DNA of 64,000 bases from Saccharophagus sp. K07 (GCF_014336955.1 NZ_QRAI01000007.1:1-64000); one strand, 5' to 3'; positions 47,707-59,318 are shown, counted from the stretch's first letter. Notes: generated from the letters alone by a model not told the origin. Made by a program: numbers and translations.

Positions 47707-48127
47707 TCTAGACTCACCAAACCATTCAATGCGCATTAAGCAGCGCTATGTGCTTCGCACCGCTATAAGCGCAAAACCTTTAGAACCCGATATTCACTAT
47801 AGATGGCTGGCGTTACGTCTTCCGGATATTTTGCGCCACTATTCCTCGGCTCGGGGTAGGTTCCGACGGTTAAACATGGCAACCAGAGTATTGTTTTGTT
47901 AAATTGCCCGCCAAGCAGGTGTTTGACGTTTAGACTATAAGTCCGCGTCAACTAGCCTGCCGAGGCATGAGGGTTTGAAGACGGTTGAACTTCTCTTGCC
48001 CGATTGGTCTGTGGGGCTTGGCTATGCTCGTCCGTCCGCTATGGCCGTTTTCTATAGGGGTTGGTTCCGGTGACTGACCCTACCTATAGGCGCGCTTCGC
48101 ACCGCCTAAAAAATAAATAGGAACGAA
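47707..48127. other. Divergent gap between motA and the GH5 gene
   Basis: About 420 bases must hold promoters for motA and for the cellulase. TTCTATAGG near 48049 and CCTATAGG near 48082 form a loose inverted pair upstream of the cellulase start. No sigma-28 box was found. No RNA gene is evident. Confidence 0.4.
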
Positions 48128-49318
48128 ATGATGAAAATAATTATTCCTCTACTGACAAAGGGGCTCGCTATTCTTGCGCTGCATCTATTGTTGTCTGCCT
48201 GCGCCAGCACTGGCGAACCTGCATCTGCGCAGGTCACCGGACAGAATCACGGCTTTACCGCTGTACAAGCGTCCGCAGATGAATGGTGGAATATCCCTTA
48301 TCCGCAGTCATTCAACCCTGCCACGCTGGAGAAAAAACAAAGCCTGATCAAAGTAAAAGGCAAAGGCTTTGTGACTGAAAACGGCAGACCTTTTATTTTC
48401 CGCGGCGTGAATATTGCCGACCCGGGGAAATTGAGTGCCCAAAAGCGTTGGAATAAAGCGCTGTTCGAAGAAGTTCACCGCCTGGGTTCCAATACCGTCC
48501 GCATCCCGATTCATCCGCTCTCATGGCGCACGCACGGCAGTGAGTGGTTTATGGCGCGCCTGGACGAAGCGGTGCGCTGGGCTAACAGTCTCGATATGTA
48601 TTTGATTATCGATTGGCACAGCATCGGCAATTTGGAAAGCGAGATGTATCAGCACGTCATGTATGAAACGACGCGCCAGGAAACCGCCGATTTCTGGCGC
48701 AGAATTTCGCTGCGCTACAAAAATGTACCCACCGTTGCGGTCTACGAAATCTTTAACGAGCCGACTCATGACTACATGGGGACAGGCCCAGGTTCACTTG
48801 GCAAATGGTCTTGGGAGACATGGCGTGAATTGCTCGAAGGCTATATCGATCTGATTTATGCCTATAACCCCAATGCGATTCCATTAGTCGCCGGTTATAA
48901 CTGGGCCTACGATTTAACACCGGTTGCCGATGCGCCTATTCGGCGTGAAGGTGTGGCTTACGCCGTGCACCCCTATCCGCAAAAAGCCAAACCCAAAATT
49001 CCCAGCAAAGAAAATTTCTTTGCCATGTGGGAAAAAACCTGGGGTTATGTGGCTGACTCTTACCCGATGATTGCAACCGAGCTGGGTTGGGCGAAAGAAA
49101 CGGATTACGGTGCACACATACCCGTTATTAATAACGACGGCACTTACGGCCCCAACATCATGGAATTTATGCGCAACAAAGGCATTTCCTACACCATTTG
49201 GGTGTTTGATGCTGAGTGGTCGCCGGTGATGATCAAGGACTGGAATTACACTCTGTCGGAACAGGGAGAATTTTTCCGCCAGGAAATGTTAAAAGAGCGT
49301 GCCAGCGAGTTGCGCTGA
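48128..49318 (+). CDS. GH5 family cellulase-type lipoprotein
   Basis: The 396-residue protein has a lipoprotein signal (ILALHLLLSACAST; Cys about 25), so it should sit in the outer membrane or on the surface. The catalytic domain is of glycoside hydrolase family 5: FRGVNIADPGKLSAQKRWNK near 95, SNTVRIPIHPLSW, the acid-base Glu in VYEIFNEPTHDY near 210, and the nucleophile Glu in MIATELGW near 317. Both glutamates are present, so it should be active on beta-glucans such as cellulose. There is no carbohydrate-binding module. An ATG at 48131 is an alternative start. A terminator follows. Confidence 0.93.
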   Translation: MMKIIIPLLTKGLAILALHLLLSACASTGEPASAQVTGQNHGFTAVQASADEWWNIPYPQSFNPATLEKKQSLIKVKGKGFVTENGRPFIFRGVNIADPGKLSAQKRWNKALFEEVHRLGSNTVRIPIHPLSWRTHGSEWFMARLDEAVRWANSLDMYLIIDWHSIGNLESEMYQHVMYETTRQETADFWRRISLRYKNVPTVAVYEIFNEPTHDYMGTGPGSLGKWSWETWRELLEGYIDLIYAYNPNAIPLVAGYNWAYDLTPVADAPIRREGVAYAVHPYPQKAKPKIPSKENFFAMWEKTWGYVADSYPMIATELGWAKETDYGAHIPVINNDGTYGPNIMEFMRNKGISYTIWVFDAEWSPVMIKDWNYTLSEQGEFFRQEMLKERASELR

Positions 49319-49324
49319 TTTTTT

Positions 49325-49353
49325 GATCCGGCGCTCAGCGCCGGATCTTCTTC
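49325..49353 (+). terminator. Terminator after the GH5 gene
   Basis: GATCCGGCGC-TCA-GCGCCGGATC is a perfect ten-base stem followed by TTCTTCC, seven bases past the stop. It separates the cellulase gene from the convergent tpx. Confidence 0.75.
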
Positions 49354-49382
49354 CGTATTCGATTTGTCCTTTTTCTACAAAA

Positions 49383-49877
49383 TTACAGCGCTGCCAAAGC
49401 GGCGTCGTAATTGGGCTCTTGCGCTGTTTCTGCGACCTGCTCCGTGTATTTCACTTTGCCGTTTTCGTCTATGACGACAATGCTGCGCGAATAAAGACCT
49501 TTCAGCGGTCCGGTGGAAAACGTCAAACCGTAATCCTTGCCAAAGCTGGAGCGAAAACCTGAAGCGGTGCTGACATTATTGATACCTTCCGCTCCGCAAA
49601 AACGTCCCAGTGCAAAGGGTAAATCCATGGAAACGCACAGTACTTCCGTATTTTGCAAATCAGCCGCTTTTTGATTGAAGGTGCGCACGGACGTAGCGCA
49701 GACACCTGTATCAATGGACGGGAAAATATTCAAAACCAGTTTTTTTCCTTTGTAATCTTGCAAGGACACTTCAGAAAGATCGTGTTTAACCAAGGTAAAA
49801 CCAGGTGCGGGGGAACCGACTTTGGGAAGTTCCCCGACGGTTTCTAATTGATTGCCTTTGAGGGTAACGGTAGCCAT
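49383..49877 (-). CDS. tpx: Thiol peroxidase Tpx
   Basis: Tpx is a periplasmic or cytoplasmic atypical two-Cys peroxiredoxin that reduces lipid and hydrogen peroxides with thioredoxin. The 164 residues have the usual length. The peroxidatic Cys lies in [16 protein letters not shown] near 60 and the resolving Cys in LGRFCGAEG near 94. [15 protein letters not shown] is the typical opening of the fold. It stands alone, convergent with the cellulase gene. Confidence 0.96.
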   Translation of the reverse strand: MATVTLKGNQLETVGELPKVGSPAPGFTLVKHDLSEVSLQDYKGKKLVLNIFPSIDTGVCATSVRTFNQKAADLQNTEVLCVSMDLPFALGRFCGAEGINNVSTASGFRSSFGKDYGLTFSTGPLKGLYSRSIVVIDENGKVKYTEQVAETAQEPNYDAALAAL

Positions 49878-50034
49878 GCGAGTCTCCTAACGGATGGAAT
49901 AACTGAGTGTGTGCCACTGGTGCCGGGGCGGTGGTGAGAATAGAACGCGGTAAAGATACGCGGAATGATCGGTCAATACCACCGGGTAGCGGACAGTAAT
50001 TTTTATCGCTGTCAAAAGCGCGACTAATTCAAAA

Positions 50035-51066
50035 CTACCAGCGGCGAATAATATCCTTCACCAATAATCCGGATTCAGTCAGGTCCCAATCCGACCAGGG
50101 GCCAGCGGGGTCTGTGTCGGGGGCCAAGATGGATGCGCCTTCGGCTTTATTGTTAAAAGCCCAGCTGCAATGGGACAGTTGGTTTTGCTGCAGAAAATCC
50201 ATCCAGCGCAGCGTTTCTTCCTTGGCCACTTTACCATCGGCATCTGCGTCCACGGTTCCCCATTCGGTCACCATCAACGCCAATCCTTTATTCAGCGCAT
50301 ACATGGCTTTATTGCGCAATTCTTGTTTGTGAGTACCCGCATAAAAATGCAATGCGTAGGCGATATTGGAAAATCCGGTGATGGGATCATTGGCCGCTTT
50401 GTCGACGTCCTGCGACCAGGTTTGTGTTCCCACCACAATGATATTGTCCGGATCGTGCTCGCGAATCGCAGCAATCACAGACTCGGCATAAGGTTTTATG
50501 ACAGTGCTCCAATCTGTGTCATCCAAAGGCTCGTTGTAAATTTCGTAGATGATATTGGGATAGTTTCCGTAAGCTTGCGCGATCTCGCGGAAAAACCGCA
50601 GCGCTGCGTCCGGATTTTCTTCGGCAAAATGGCTATGCCAGTCGATGATCACATATAGCCCGTGGAGAATTGCGGCATCTATAACCGTTTTTATTTTCTC
50701 CATGCGGCCGTCCCAATCGTGCAATATGCCGCCGTTGGTTTCGACTCCTACAGGAATGCGAATAATGGAAGCCCGCCATTCTTCTTTTAGGTAGGCAACA
50801 GTTTTAGGGTGAAAAAATAAATCCCCTTGCCAACCTTTGTTTGCCCAAAACAGACTGGGACCGGCAAGGGAGACCGGATGTTTATGCTGATTGACAATGC
50901 GATTGCCGAGCACCGCAAGTTGCCCGTGTCGCTCCACCGGGCTGATTGATGCGCCATGGGTGGCACATGCCGTTAATGCTGCGAAAACCAACAAAAGGAC
51001 AACCGCCGACGTATAACGAATAAAAAGCCCGCCCTTGCGAGCAGGCAACAGAAGTTCGAACAGCAT
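50035..51066 (-). CDS. Second GH5 endoglucanase-type lipoprotein
   Basis: The 343-residue protein has a lipoprotein signal (LLLVFAALTACATHG, Cys about 33). The GH5 barrel resembles subfamily 2 endoglucanases: HKHPVSLAGPSLFWANKGWQ, IDWHSHFAEENP near 131, acid-base Glu in IIYEIYNEPLDDTDW near 179, and nucleophile Glu in ALMVTEWGTVDAD near 270. It ends in the domain, without a linker or binding module. The ATG at 51066 has no clear Shine-Dalgarno sequence. It is about 700 bases from the first cellulase's terminator and on the other strand, so the two are not an operon. Confidence 0.93.
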   Translation of the reverse strand: MLFELLLPARKGGLFIRYTSAVVLLLVFAALTACATHGASISPVERHGQLAVLGNRIVNQHKHPVSLAGPSLFWANKGWQGDLFFHPKTVAYLKEEWRASIIRIPVGVETNGGILHDWDGRMEKIKTVIDAAILHGLYVIIDWHSHFAEENPDAALRFFREIAQAYGNYPNIIYEIYNEPLDDTDWSTVIKPYAESVIAAIREHDPDNIIVVGTQTWSQDVDKAANDPITGFSNIAYALHFYAGTHKQELRNKAMYALNKGLALMVTEWGTVDADADGKVAKEETLRWMDFLQQNQLSHCSWAFNNKAEGASILAPDTDPAGPWSDWDLTESGLLVKDIIRRW

Positions 51067-51124
51067 AAAAACAGCTTAAAAAGTAATAAAAACAGCGAAA
51101 CGAAACAAATAAACGATAGGCGGT

Positions 51125-51568
51125 TCAGCAGGCTTTGTCGAGCCGCCAGACATCGTTATGGCAGCGGTTAAGGCGAGGGTAGAGGTCCAAAATAACGGAT
51201 TTCAGCATGGGGGATTCGATGTTATGCAGTGCTTTGCGCATGGCTTTTAAGGTTTCGTCCTCAACAACTTCCAGCTGTTGGATGAGAGTTTTGTCCTTGT
51301 CGGTATTCAAACCGTACAAAATATCCGGATACATTTTGTGTAGAACACTACCAAAGGTATGGCCAAATTCCGGCGAACCTTCTTCTTGCACCATATAAGG
51401 CTGTAAATAGTCCAGAGCTGCGACACGGGCGCGAATGACTCGCTGAAAAATAAGACGGTGATCAGCCGATTCAGATTTTTCAACCGCAGCGCGATAAAAC
51501 TCCACGCCGTCGTTGAGCGTCTGAATGAGTTCTCTCAATGTTTCTATATCATTTTTAGAGACGGACAT
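51125..51568 (-). CDS. PA2169-family ferritin-like four-helix protein (DUF2383)
   Basis: The 147 residues form a predicted four-helix bundle of the DUF2383/PA2169 type: DIETLRELIQTLNDGVEFYR near 7 and EDETLKAMRKALHNIESPML near 104. Members are linked to stress or general-starvation regulons but their biochemistry is unsettled. GGGAGGT lies before the ATG. It is upstream of the GH5 lipoprotein on the same strand, 58 bases apart, so cotranscription is possible. Confidence 0.85.
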   Translation of the reverse strand: MSVSKNDIETLRELIQTLNDGVEFYRAAVEKSESADHRLIFQRVIRARVAALDYLQPYMVQEEGSPEFGHTFGSVLHKMYPDILYGLNTDKDKTLIQQLEVVEDETLKAMRKALHNIESPMLKSVILDLYPRLNRCHNDVWRLDKAC

Positions 51569-51778
51569 AATGACCTCCCGGGCGTTTAAATGCTGCGGGT
51601 CGTTAATTGGACGGCATCGCTGCCGTTAACAGGGTAAGGTCCGTTTTCTGGAATAAGTATAGATGATTTAATTTCTTTGCTTATTGGAGGCCAAATTAAT
51701 TGCGAAGTTCAGTGAGGAATTTTATTTAAACTCGCTATATACGCGGAAATTAACTGGCCTCGTTACGTTTGCAAAAAT

Positions 51779-53269
51779 TTAATCCAGGCGTGAGCCGTGC
51801 ATCCAGCCGGGCAGAAGAGTGTAGGGGTCTATATCAATAACTTTATTAAAAGTTATGCCGGCTTTATCTAATTTGCGATAAAAGCTGCGATTGTTGACGG
51901 CATCAAACAGTTCAATACAGCCCCCTAAAAATTCTCCACCAACAAAAATCTGCGGCAAAGTACTGCAATTGGTCTGGGAAATTAAGGTGGCTTTTAATTT
52001 TTTTCCGAGACCACAGTTTTGATAAGAACTGGAATCCAAATCCACGGAATGAAATGGAATGCAAAGTTTTTTAAAGAGTTTCCGTACTGACCAGGAAAAT
52101 TCGCACCATTCCAAACCAAACATAACAACGGGGCGTTTGGGATTGTTAATAATCTGATGCAACATTTGCTGGGTAATTTCGGTAATCAGCGGCTCCTGCT
52201 CATCCACTTCCATCACAGGCAGTGGAGTTGGCGGGGCATCGAAGCGGAAATTGGGGGTGGACTCAGATATTTCGCGCTCTTCGCCATTCATTTCTGCACC
52301 AATTTCATCAAACAGCGGCGTAGTGATGTAACGCTCGGCAGTGTCGGGCAACATGCACAAAATATTGCTGCCGGGTTCCGCTTCTTCTGCAATTTGCAAT
52401 GCACCAGCTAAAGTGGCTCCGCCGCTGATACCGGTAAGAATTCCTTCTTTTTGCGCCAAATCCCGGCATAACTGAATGGCGCGATTACCATCGACAGGAA
52501 GTAATTGATCAATACAGCCTTCACGCTGAGCATCTTCTGTGAGACGCGATACAAAATCCGGCGTCCAGCCTTGCATTAAATGCGGCTGAAAATGGGAGTT
52601 GCTCTGCGGCGGGCTGGTAAAACGAGAGTGTTCGCCAATGGTGGCGAGCAGTTGCGCGTTGTTGGGCTCGCAGACCACAACTTTTGTTTTAGGGCTGTGG
52701 TGCTTCAGCATTTGTGCGACACCCTTGAGGGTGCCGCCGGATCCATAACCCGAAACCCAATAATCCAGCGGCATATCGCTGAAATCCTGCAGGATTTCTT
52801 TCGCCGTTGTGCGCGCGTGAATATTGGTATTAGCGTCGTTATCGAATTGCCGGCAATAAAACCAGCCGTGGCGTTCTGCCAGCTCCTGGGCTTTAGCCAG
52901 CGCGCCCGAGCCTTTATGTCCAGCGGGAGTGAGCACTACGCGAGCGCCGAAAAAACGAATTAATTTGCGGCGTTCAACGCTGAAATTTTCTGGCATCACC
53001 ACCACGAGCGGATAGCCTTTTTGTGCGCACACCATTGCCAAACCAATTCCCGCATTTCCGCTGGTCGCTTCGACGACGGTTTGGCCGGGCAATAAAGCCC
53101 CGATTTTTTCTGCGTGCTCAATAATCCCGTACGCTGTGCGGTCTTTTACCGATGCGGTAGGGTTGAAAGATTCAATTTTGACAAAAAGATTAATGTGTTG
53201 CGGCCCGATTTTTTGTAAGCGAACGCAGGGGGTATTACCGATAGTCTCGAGAATGGATGTGTAACGCAT
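51779..53269 (-). CDS. Fusion of cysteine-synthase-like PLP enzyme and monothiol glutaredoxin
   Basis: The 496-residue protein has two domains. Residues 1-320 are a cysteine synthase/cystathionine beta-synthase fold: SILETIGNTPCVRLQKI near 4, PLP Lys in FNPTASVKDRTAYG near 41, substrate loop VEATSGNAGIGLAM, phosphate loop SGYGSGGTLKG and GISGGATLAG. After an acidic Pro-rich linker comes a glutaredoxin (about 375-470) with WCEFSWSVRK, a CxxS monothiol site, and STLPQIFVGGEFLGGCIE for glutathione binding. The start at 53269 matches CysK N-termini; a 72-codon upstream extension lacks resemblance. It probably makes cysteine or a related thiol, with the glutaredoxin acting on its product or redox state. 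Confidence 0.9.
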   Translation of the reverse strand: MRYTSILETIGNTPCVRLQKIGPQHINLFVKIESFNPTASVKDRTAYGIIEHAEKIGALLPGQTVVEATSGNAGIGLAMVCAQKGYPLVVVMPENFSVERRKLIRFFGARVVLTPAGHKGSGALAKAQELAERHGWFYCRQFDNDANTNIHARTTAKEILQDFSDMPLDYWVSGYGSGGTLKGVAQMLKHHSPKTKVVVCEPNNAQLLATIGEHSRFTSPPQSNSHFQPHLMQGWTPDFVSRLTEDAQREGCIDQLLPVDGNRAIQLCRDLAQKEGILTGISGGATLAGALQIAEEAEPGSNILCMLPDTAERYITTPLFDEIGAEMNGEEREISESTPNFRFDAPPTPLPVMEVDEQEPLITEITQQMLHQIINNPKRPVVMFGLEWCEFSWSVRKLFKKLCIPFHSVDLDSSSYQNCGLGKKLKATLISQTNCSTLPQIFVGGEFLGGCIELFDAVNNRSFYRKLDKAGITFNKVIDIDPYTLLPGWMHGSRLD

Positions 53270-53307
53270 GTGCAACAGCTCTTGCGGGGTGCAATATATA
53301 ACGATGC

Positions 53308-53342
53308 ACCGGGAGGGCCCGCCCACACCGGACCCTCCCGGT
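53308..53342. repeat. Long GC-rich inverted repeat upstream of the CysK-glutaredoxin gene
   Basis: ACCGGGAGGG (53308-53317) and CCCTCCCGGT (53333-53342) are perfect arms around a 15-base loop. It lies 38 bases before the CysK-type start, thus in its leader if transcription starts further up. There is no T-run and no match to a known riboswitch was seen. Confidence 0.5.
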
Positions 53343-53509
53343 CCGGAATTCAGCAAGGGTAATGGCGAAGCTGAGTCAGTGGCAAGCTTTGTTGTGATAT
53401 TTAGGTCTATTAAATTTGAAAATGCCGACGGATGGTTATTAGAAATTGCGTTAGTAACGAAAGTTGCAAAAGGGAGCGGGATCAAAAGCGAGGGCAGGGC
53501 CCTCGCAAA

Positions 53510-54772
53510 TTAGGGCATGTTTAATAAGTGTCCGGCGGGCAGCAGGTGACGTGGGTCGATCAACTCAGGCTCGCTTTCCGTGTGGAAGCTCTTTTCCATA
53601 ACGACATCAAGCGATTTTTCGCTGTCACACCAGCCCACTCCGGTCGGAAGCGCGCGGGCTTCGGGCAGTGAATCGAACCACTCGTCGTAATTACTTTCCG
53701 CTGGGAGTAATTGGGCAACAACCCAGCGGGCGCGCTGTTTCACTTTCTCCACACCGAGCCGGTTGCGCATGCCCCAGCCGAGGATGTAGTCATTGCAGTA
53801 AGGTGAGTTGGTGGCATTGACGAAGCCGACATCGCGGTCCAGATTGAAATGCCGTTTCATCATGGCTTCTTCAAACAGCATGGCGACATCTTCGTATTGC
53901 GAGGAATAGTTGTAGTCGTCATTGCTTCCATCTGGCTCGAAGTAAGCTCCCACTTGCTCTGCAGTAATAGCCCGGTCAGTAGAGCTGGCGTTATTACCGC
54001 GATAGAGGATCCCGGCCAGGTGATACATCATGGTGGATTGAAGCGGGGCGTGTGTGAGCAGCTGGGTCGACGGAAAGTCGTCGTAGAGGCGATCTATAAC
54101 CACCTCTATGCGTAGTGATGGATCGACGGATGCATATGTCGCGGGCGGAAAAATATCATTTGCATGGGCCAACTCATGAAACAGCAGCTGCGCCATATCC
54201 AATTTAATCGTCTGCAGCGTGCGTTTTGTTGCCTTTGGGCCGCCGGTGTAACGCCAGACTGGTTGGTAAGCCATGCGCCGAATGTACTCACCGCGAAAAT
54301 CTTCTTTTGGATTGATGACTGAGCGCTCTGTTTCACTGAGCCAAAGGTATCCAGGGTCCAGGTAGATGGCGCCTGTTCTCGGGTTGTAATAGGAGGGGCG
54401 TATATCATCGTCTATCACAACGGCAGTTAATGCCCCAAACAGGTAATAAAGGTCGTCCGGCATATCCTCCAAGACATCTTTAAACCGCTTTCCCATCCAG
54501 TTATGGGAAACCACCACTCGTCCCATGATGTCGTCTAGGTCGGGAGGTGAGCTGAGCATGCCGAGCGGGGGGAGTTCGTTAAGAGTGCATGATTGATACG
54601 GAGCAGCAGTAACGCACTTTTTAAGTACACCTGCGTATGGACTGTTAACGATATAGGGGTGGATATTAGAAAGATCTTCATCCAGGCCGACGTTCTTCTT
54701 CTTTCCACCGCAGGCGGTACAGGCGATGGAGATAAGGCTAAGGCTGATCAAAATGGCAATAAACCGGCGCAT
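53510..54772 (-). CDS. Putative zinc-metalloprotease-like lipoprotein
   Basis: The 420-residue protein has a lipoprotein signal (LISIACTACGGKKK; Cys about 21). The N-terminal part includes two further Cys (KKCVTAAPYQSCTL). AQLLFHELAHANDIFPP near 197-213 contains HELAH, an HExxH zinc motif. Downstream are acidic residues (SQYEDVAMLFEEAMMKRHF near 292) that could supply a third ligand. No named family was recognised. Activity is inferred from one motif only. An envelope hydrolase or a structural relative is possible. Confidence 0.8.
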   Translation of the reverse strand: MRRFIAILISLSLISIACTACGGKKKNVGLDEDLSNIHPYIVNSPYAGVLKKCVTAAPYQSCTLNELPPLGMLSSPPDLDDIMGRVVVSHNWMGKRFKDVLEDMPDDLYYLFGALTAVVIDDDIRPSYYNPRTGAIYLDPGYLWLSETERSVINPKEDFRGEYIRRMAYQPVWRYTGGPKATKRTLQTIKLDMAQLLFHELAHANDIFPPATYASVDPSLRIEVVIDRLYDDFPSTQLLTHAPLQSTMMYHLAGILYRGNNASSTDRAITAEQVGAYFEPDGSNDDYNYSSQYEDVAMLFEEAMMKRHFNLDRDVGFVNATNSPYCNDYILGWGMRNRLGVEKVKQRARWVVAQLLPAESNYDEWFDSLPEARALPTGVGWCDSEKSLDVVMEKSFHTESEPELIDPRHLLPAGHLLNMP

Positions 54773-54932
54773 GACTATGCTCCTGGCGGGGTTTCGCTCT
54801 GGTTATTATGCTGTGCGCAATTATCTGCGATAGCAAAGCGCTTGGTTAGCGGCAATTATAAGAATTGTAGACGAGACGTAAGACGGTGACCGATTTTCAG
54901 TAAATGGTCACATTTTCGGAAGGGGTGGAAGG

Positions 54933-54959
54933 CTGTGTGCCAGTAGAACTGGCACACAG
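54933..54959 (-). terminator. Hairpin after the OmpA-type lipoprotein gene
   Basis: CTGTGTGCCAGT-AGA-ACTGGCACACAG has perfect 12-base arms and lies nine bases past the stop. The following T content is poor, so it may stabilise the message as much as terminate it. Confidence 0.65.
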
Positions 54960-54967
54960 TAACATGA

Positions 54968-55804
54968 TTAAAACTCGTCAGCTCGATCAGATACGCGCGC
55001 ACCGTTTTCTTTACCGATGACAATCTCGACCCGGCGGTTTTGCTGGCGTCCAGCGGCGTTCTCATTGCTCGCTACTGGATAGGCCTCGCCGTGACCCTGT
55101 ACTTCGATGCGGTTGGCCTCAACACCATTTAATACCAGCAGTTCCTTAACTGCCTCCGCGCGCTGTTCGGACAAGCGTTGGTTAAAGTCCTCAGAGCCAG
55201 TGCTATCCGTAAATCCTTCAATCAAAATATTGCGTTCAGGATATTGGTTAAGGAATTCCGCAATTTTGGTGACTGTGCGCCGGCCGCCTTCCTGCAGCGT
55301 CGCTTTCCCAGTTTCAAATAAAACTGCGCCTAGCGTTAGCACCAGTCCGCGGTCCGTTTCTTGAGCTTGAAGATCGCTGACTTGTTGCTCCAAAGCTTGC
55401 GCGCGCCCGGCCATGGACGCCGCTAAACTGCGCGCTTGTTCGGATTGCTGCTGCTCAGCTTGTAAAAGAATATCTTTGCGGCGTAATTCCGCTGTTGCGA
55501 CCACTTCTTCCGCTTGTTTTTGGTTGATGGTTTCTCTGGCAATTTCAATTTGTTTTTCTGTCACGAAAAGTTGATGCTGATATTCATCACTCTTCGAACC
55601 TTTGTTTGCCAAAGTTTTCAATTTATCCAGCGATTCCTGCGCTTGGCGAACGGCAACCGGCGCGTATTGTTTACCCTCGGGATTGGTATCCAATTGGTCA
55701 ATCTGCTGCTGCAAACTGCTGATTTGGCTGTTATCTCTCGGAGTGCTTGCGCAGCCAAATAAAAACGCGGGAATCAAAAGCGATGTCATTATAAATTTAC
55801 GCAT
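54968..55804 (-). CDS. OmpA-domain lipoprotein with DUF4398-type helical region
   Basis: The 278-residue product has a lipoprotein signal (SLLIPAFLFGCASTP; Cys about 18), a coiled-coil region rich in Gln, Glu and Ala (about 25-160, DUF4398-like) and a peptidoglycan-binding OmpA domain (about 165-275; NILIEGFTDSTGSEDFNQRL, then EVQGHGEAYPVASNENAAGR, QQNRRVEIVI). It should tether the outer membrane to the cell wall. The ATG at 55804 has GAGGG upstream; an earlier start at 55822 is poorer. It follows a shorter DUF4398 lipoprotein gene by 17 bases. Confidence 0.9.
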   Translation of the reverse strand: MRKFIMTSLLIPAFLFGCASTPRDNSQISSLQQQIDQLDTNPEGKQYAPVAVRQAQESLDKLKTLANKGSKSDEYQHQLFVTEKQIEIARETINQKQAEEVVATAELRRKDILLQAEQQQSEQARSLAASMAGRAQALEQQVSDLQAQETDRGLVLTLGAVLFETGKATLQEGGRRTVTKIAEFLNQYPERNILIEGFTDSTGSEDFNQRLSEQRAEAVKELLVLNGVEANRIEVQGHGEAYPVASNENAAGRQQNRRVEIVIGKENGARVSDRADEF

Positions 55805-55821
55805 ATGCAGGCCCTCGCTCA

Positions 55822-56208
55822 TTAATTTTCAAAAGTAGAATTTGATTGAGTATTGGGCGTGGATTCCCGCCGCAATAAATCCAGATCTTTTTCAATTTGT
55901 GCCGCTGCTTGTTGAGCTTTTTGAGAATTAGTGCGGGCTATAGCAAGCTCGGAAGTAATCAGAGATTTTTCCAACAGAAGCTGGGCTTCTTCATGGCGAT
56001 TTCGCTGCATAGAGGCTTCAGCGTCGGATAAATATTGGCTGGCTTCGCGCAGTTCTAGCGGAGCTTCCTGATCCGCACCGATACTTTCTGCTTGAATGAT
56101 TCGCTCGCGTGCCTGGGTGGCCAAACTATTGGGTGGTTTTACGGATGAACACGCTGTAGTGATGGCGAACAGAGATAAAAGCGCCATTGAGGATAGTATT
56201 TTTATCAT
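55822..56208 (-). CDS. DUF4398-family lipoprotein
   Basis: The 128 residues have a signal with lipobox TACSSVK (Cys about 20) and a helical DUF4398 domain (ATQARERIIQAESIGADQEA, LELREASQYLSDAEASMQRN). It resembles the N-terminal half of the next gene, so the pair probably arose by duplication, or one gained an OmpA domain. GGGAGGC lies before the ATG. The two genes are 17 bases apart, so they form an operon. Confidence 0.88.
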   Translation of the reverse strand: MIKILSSMALLSLFAITTACSSVKPPNSLATQARERIIQAESIGADQEAPLELREASQYLSDAEASMQRNRHEEAQLLLEKSLITSELAIARTNSQKAQQAAAQIEKDLDLLRRESTPNTQSNSTFEN

Positions 56209-56268
56209 AGGTGCCTCCCGGCTTCTGTAATTCGTACAAGATTTATATGTAGCCTTTACAGGTAAAAC

Positions 56269-56289
56269 GCGTAAAACAAATTTTTACGC
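56269..56289. promoter_or_regulatory. Inverted repeat upstream of the DUF4398 operon
   Basis: GCGTAAAA-CAAAT-TTTTACGC has perfect eight-base arms 60 bases before the first ATG, and GTAAAAC also occurs twice in tandem there. It may be an operator; the binding protein is unknown. Confidence 0.35.
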
Positions 56290-56415
56290 ACCAAAAAATA
56301 AAAGCAGCATAACGAATCCGTTTTTAGCAAATTGAATGCCACGGATTTTTTTAAAATTCGGCAAGATAAAACGAATTTGCTTCGCTTGTGGATGGAAAGA
56401 GCAATTTTGCGGATT

Positions 56416-56928
56416 TTAATGAAGATCGGTAATGGGAGAGTCCTGCTCTATGACAAAGTCGCTGGTTTTCATGGTAGTAACCAGAGTGACGATAATGGAG
56501 ATGACAATAAATAAAATGCCGAAAATGGCCGGGGTATCCAACAGTCCGCCGAGGATGCCGACCATAATGCCTGCGAGAAGGTGTGCGAGGGAGGGACGTA
56601 TGTTAAAGACTTTACGTCTTTTGCATTTAAGCGAAGCGATCTTTTGATCGTCCCGCCAAAGGGTACAGCGTACCTGCCATTTTTGTATGCTCGTGCTTGA
56701 GCACTGAATGCGATATTGATGACCGTCCCGTTCGAAAATAATCTGCTCGAGCCGTTTAAAATGATTGCTGCGAGCGATCAGATCATCGTTGAAGTAGACC
56801 CTTTCCAACCCAGTCCAGCTCGAGCCCCAAGCACGAATCGTATTGTTTCCATCATTAAAGACATACCACATGCCCTTGCTTAGACTGGCAACCGAGGTGG
56901 ATGGTAGATTGTCTTGAAAGAGCAACAT
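56416..56928 (-). CDS. Uncharacterised protein with C-terminal membrane segments
   Basis: No family was recognised. The 170-residue product has a mixed N-terminal part (about 1-105) with many aromatic and basic residues. Two hydrophobic stretches follow (about 115-130 and 132-151, GIMVGILGGLLDTPA and GILFIVISIIVTLV), and a short acidic tail. No ribosome binding site is obvious before the ATG. A small membrane-bound sensor or assembly factor is possible, but nothing in the sequence shows it. Confidence 0.6.
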   Translation of the reverse strand: MLLFQDNLPSTSVASLSKGMWYVFNDGNNTIRAWGSSWTGLERVYFNDDLIARSNHFKRLEQIIFERDGHQYRIQCSSTSIQKWQVRCTLWRDDQKIASLKCKRRKVFNIRPSLAHLLAGIMVGILGGLLDTPAIFGILFIVISIIVTLVTTMKTSDFVIEQDSPITDLH

Positions 56929-57193
56929 AGAGTCGAACGTTAGTTGGTCATAATTAAAATGGTCGAATATAACTAGTTAATAACCGCGTGCGATTATAAC
57001 CGAGGTTTGAATTGGTGAAAGTGGGAATATATCGAATTTAACTGAAGATAGTGGTGACAGATGAAAACAACGATCGTCAGGTGACACTAATTTTTAACAA
57101 AAAAGTAGTTTTAGACGAGCTTGGTTTTGAAAAGCGTAGCTTTTGTTGAGAGTGAGCGCCCGCTTAGTTGGGGCGCGTTAGGTGAGAAAGATT

Positions 57194-59318
<2,125 letters not shown>

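Noticed and set aside
47923-47951. TTGACG...CGTCAA pair upstream of motA
   Set aside because: The arms are short and 17 bases apart, with no match to a known flagellar or general regulator.
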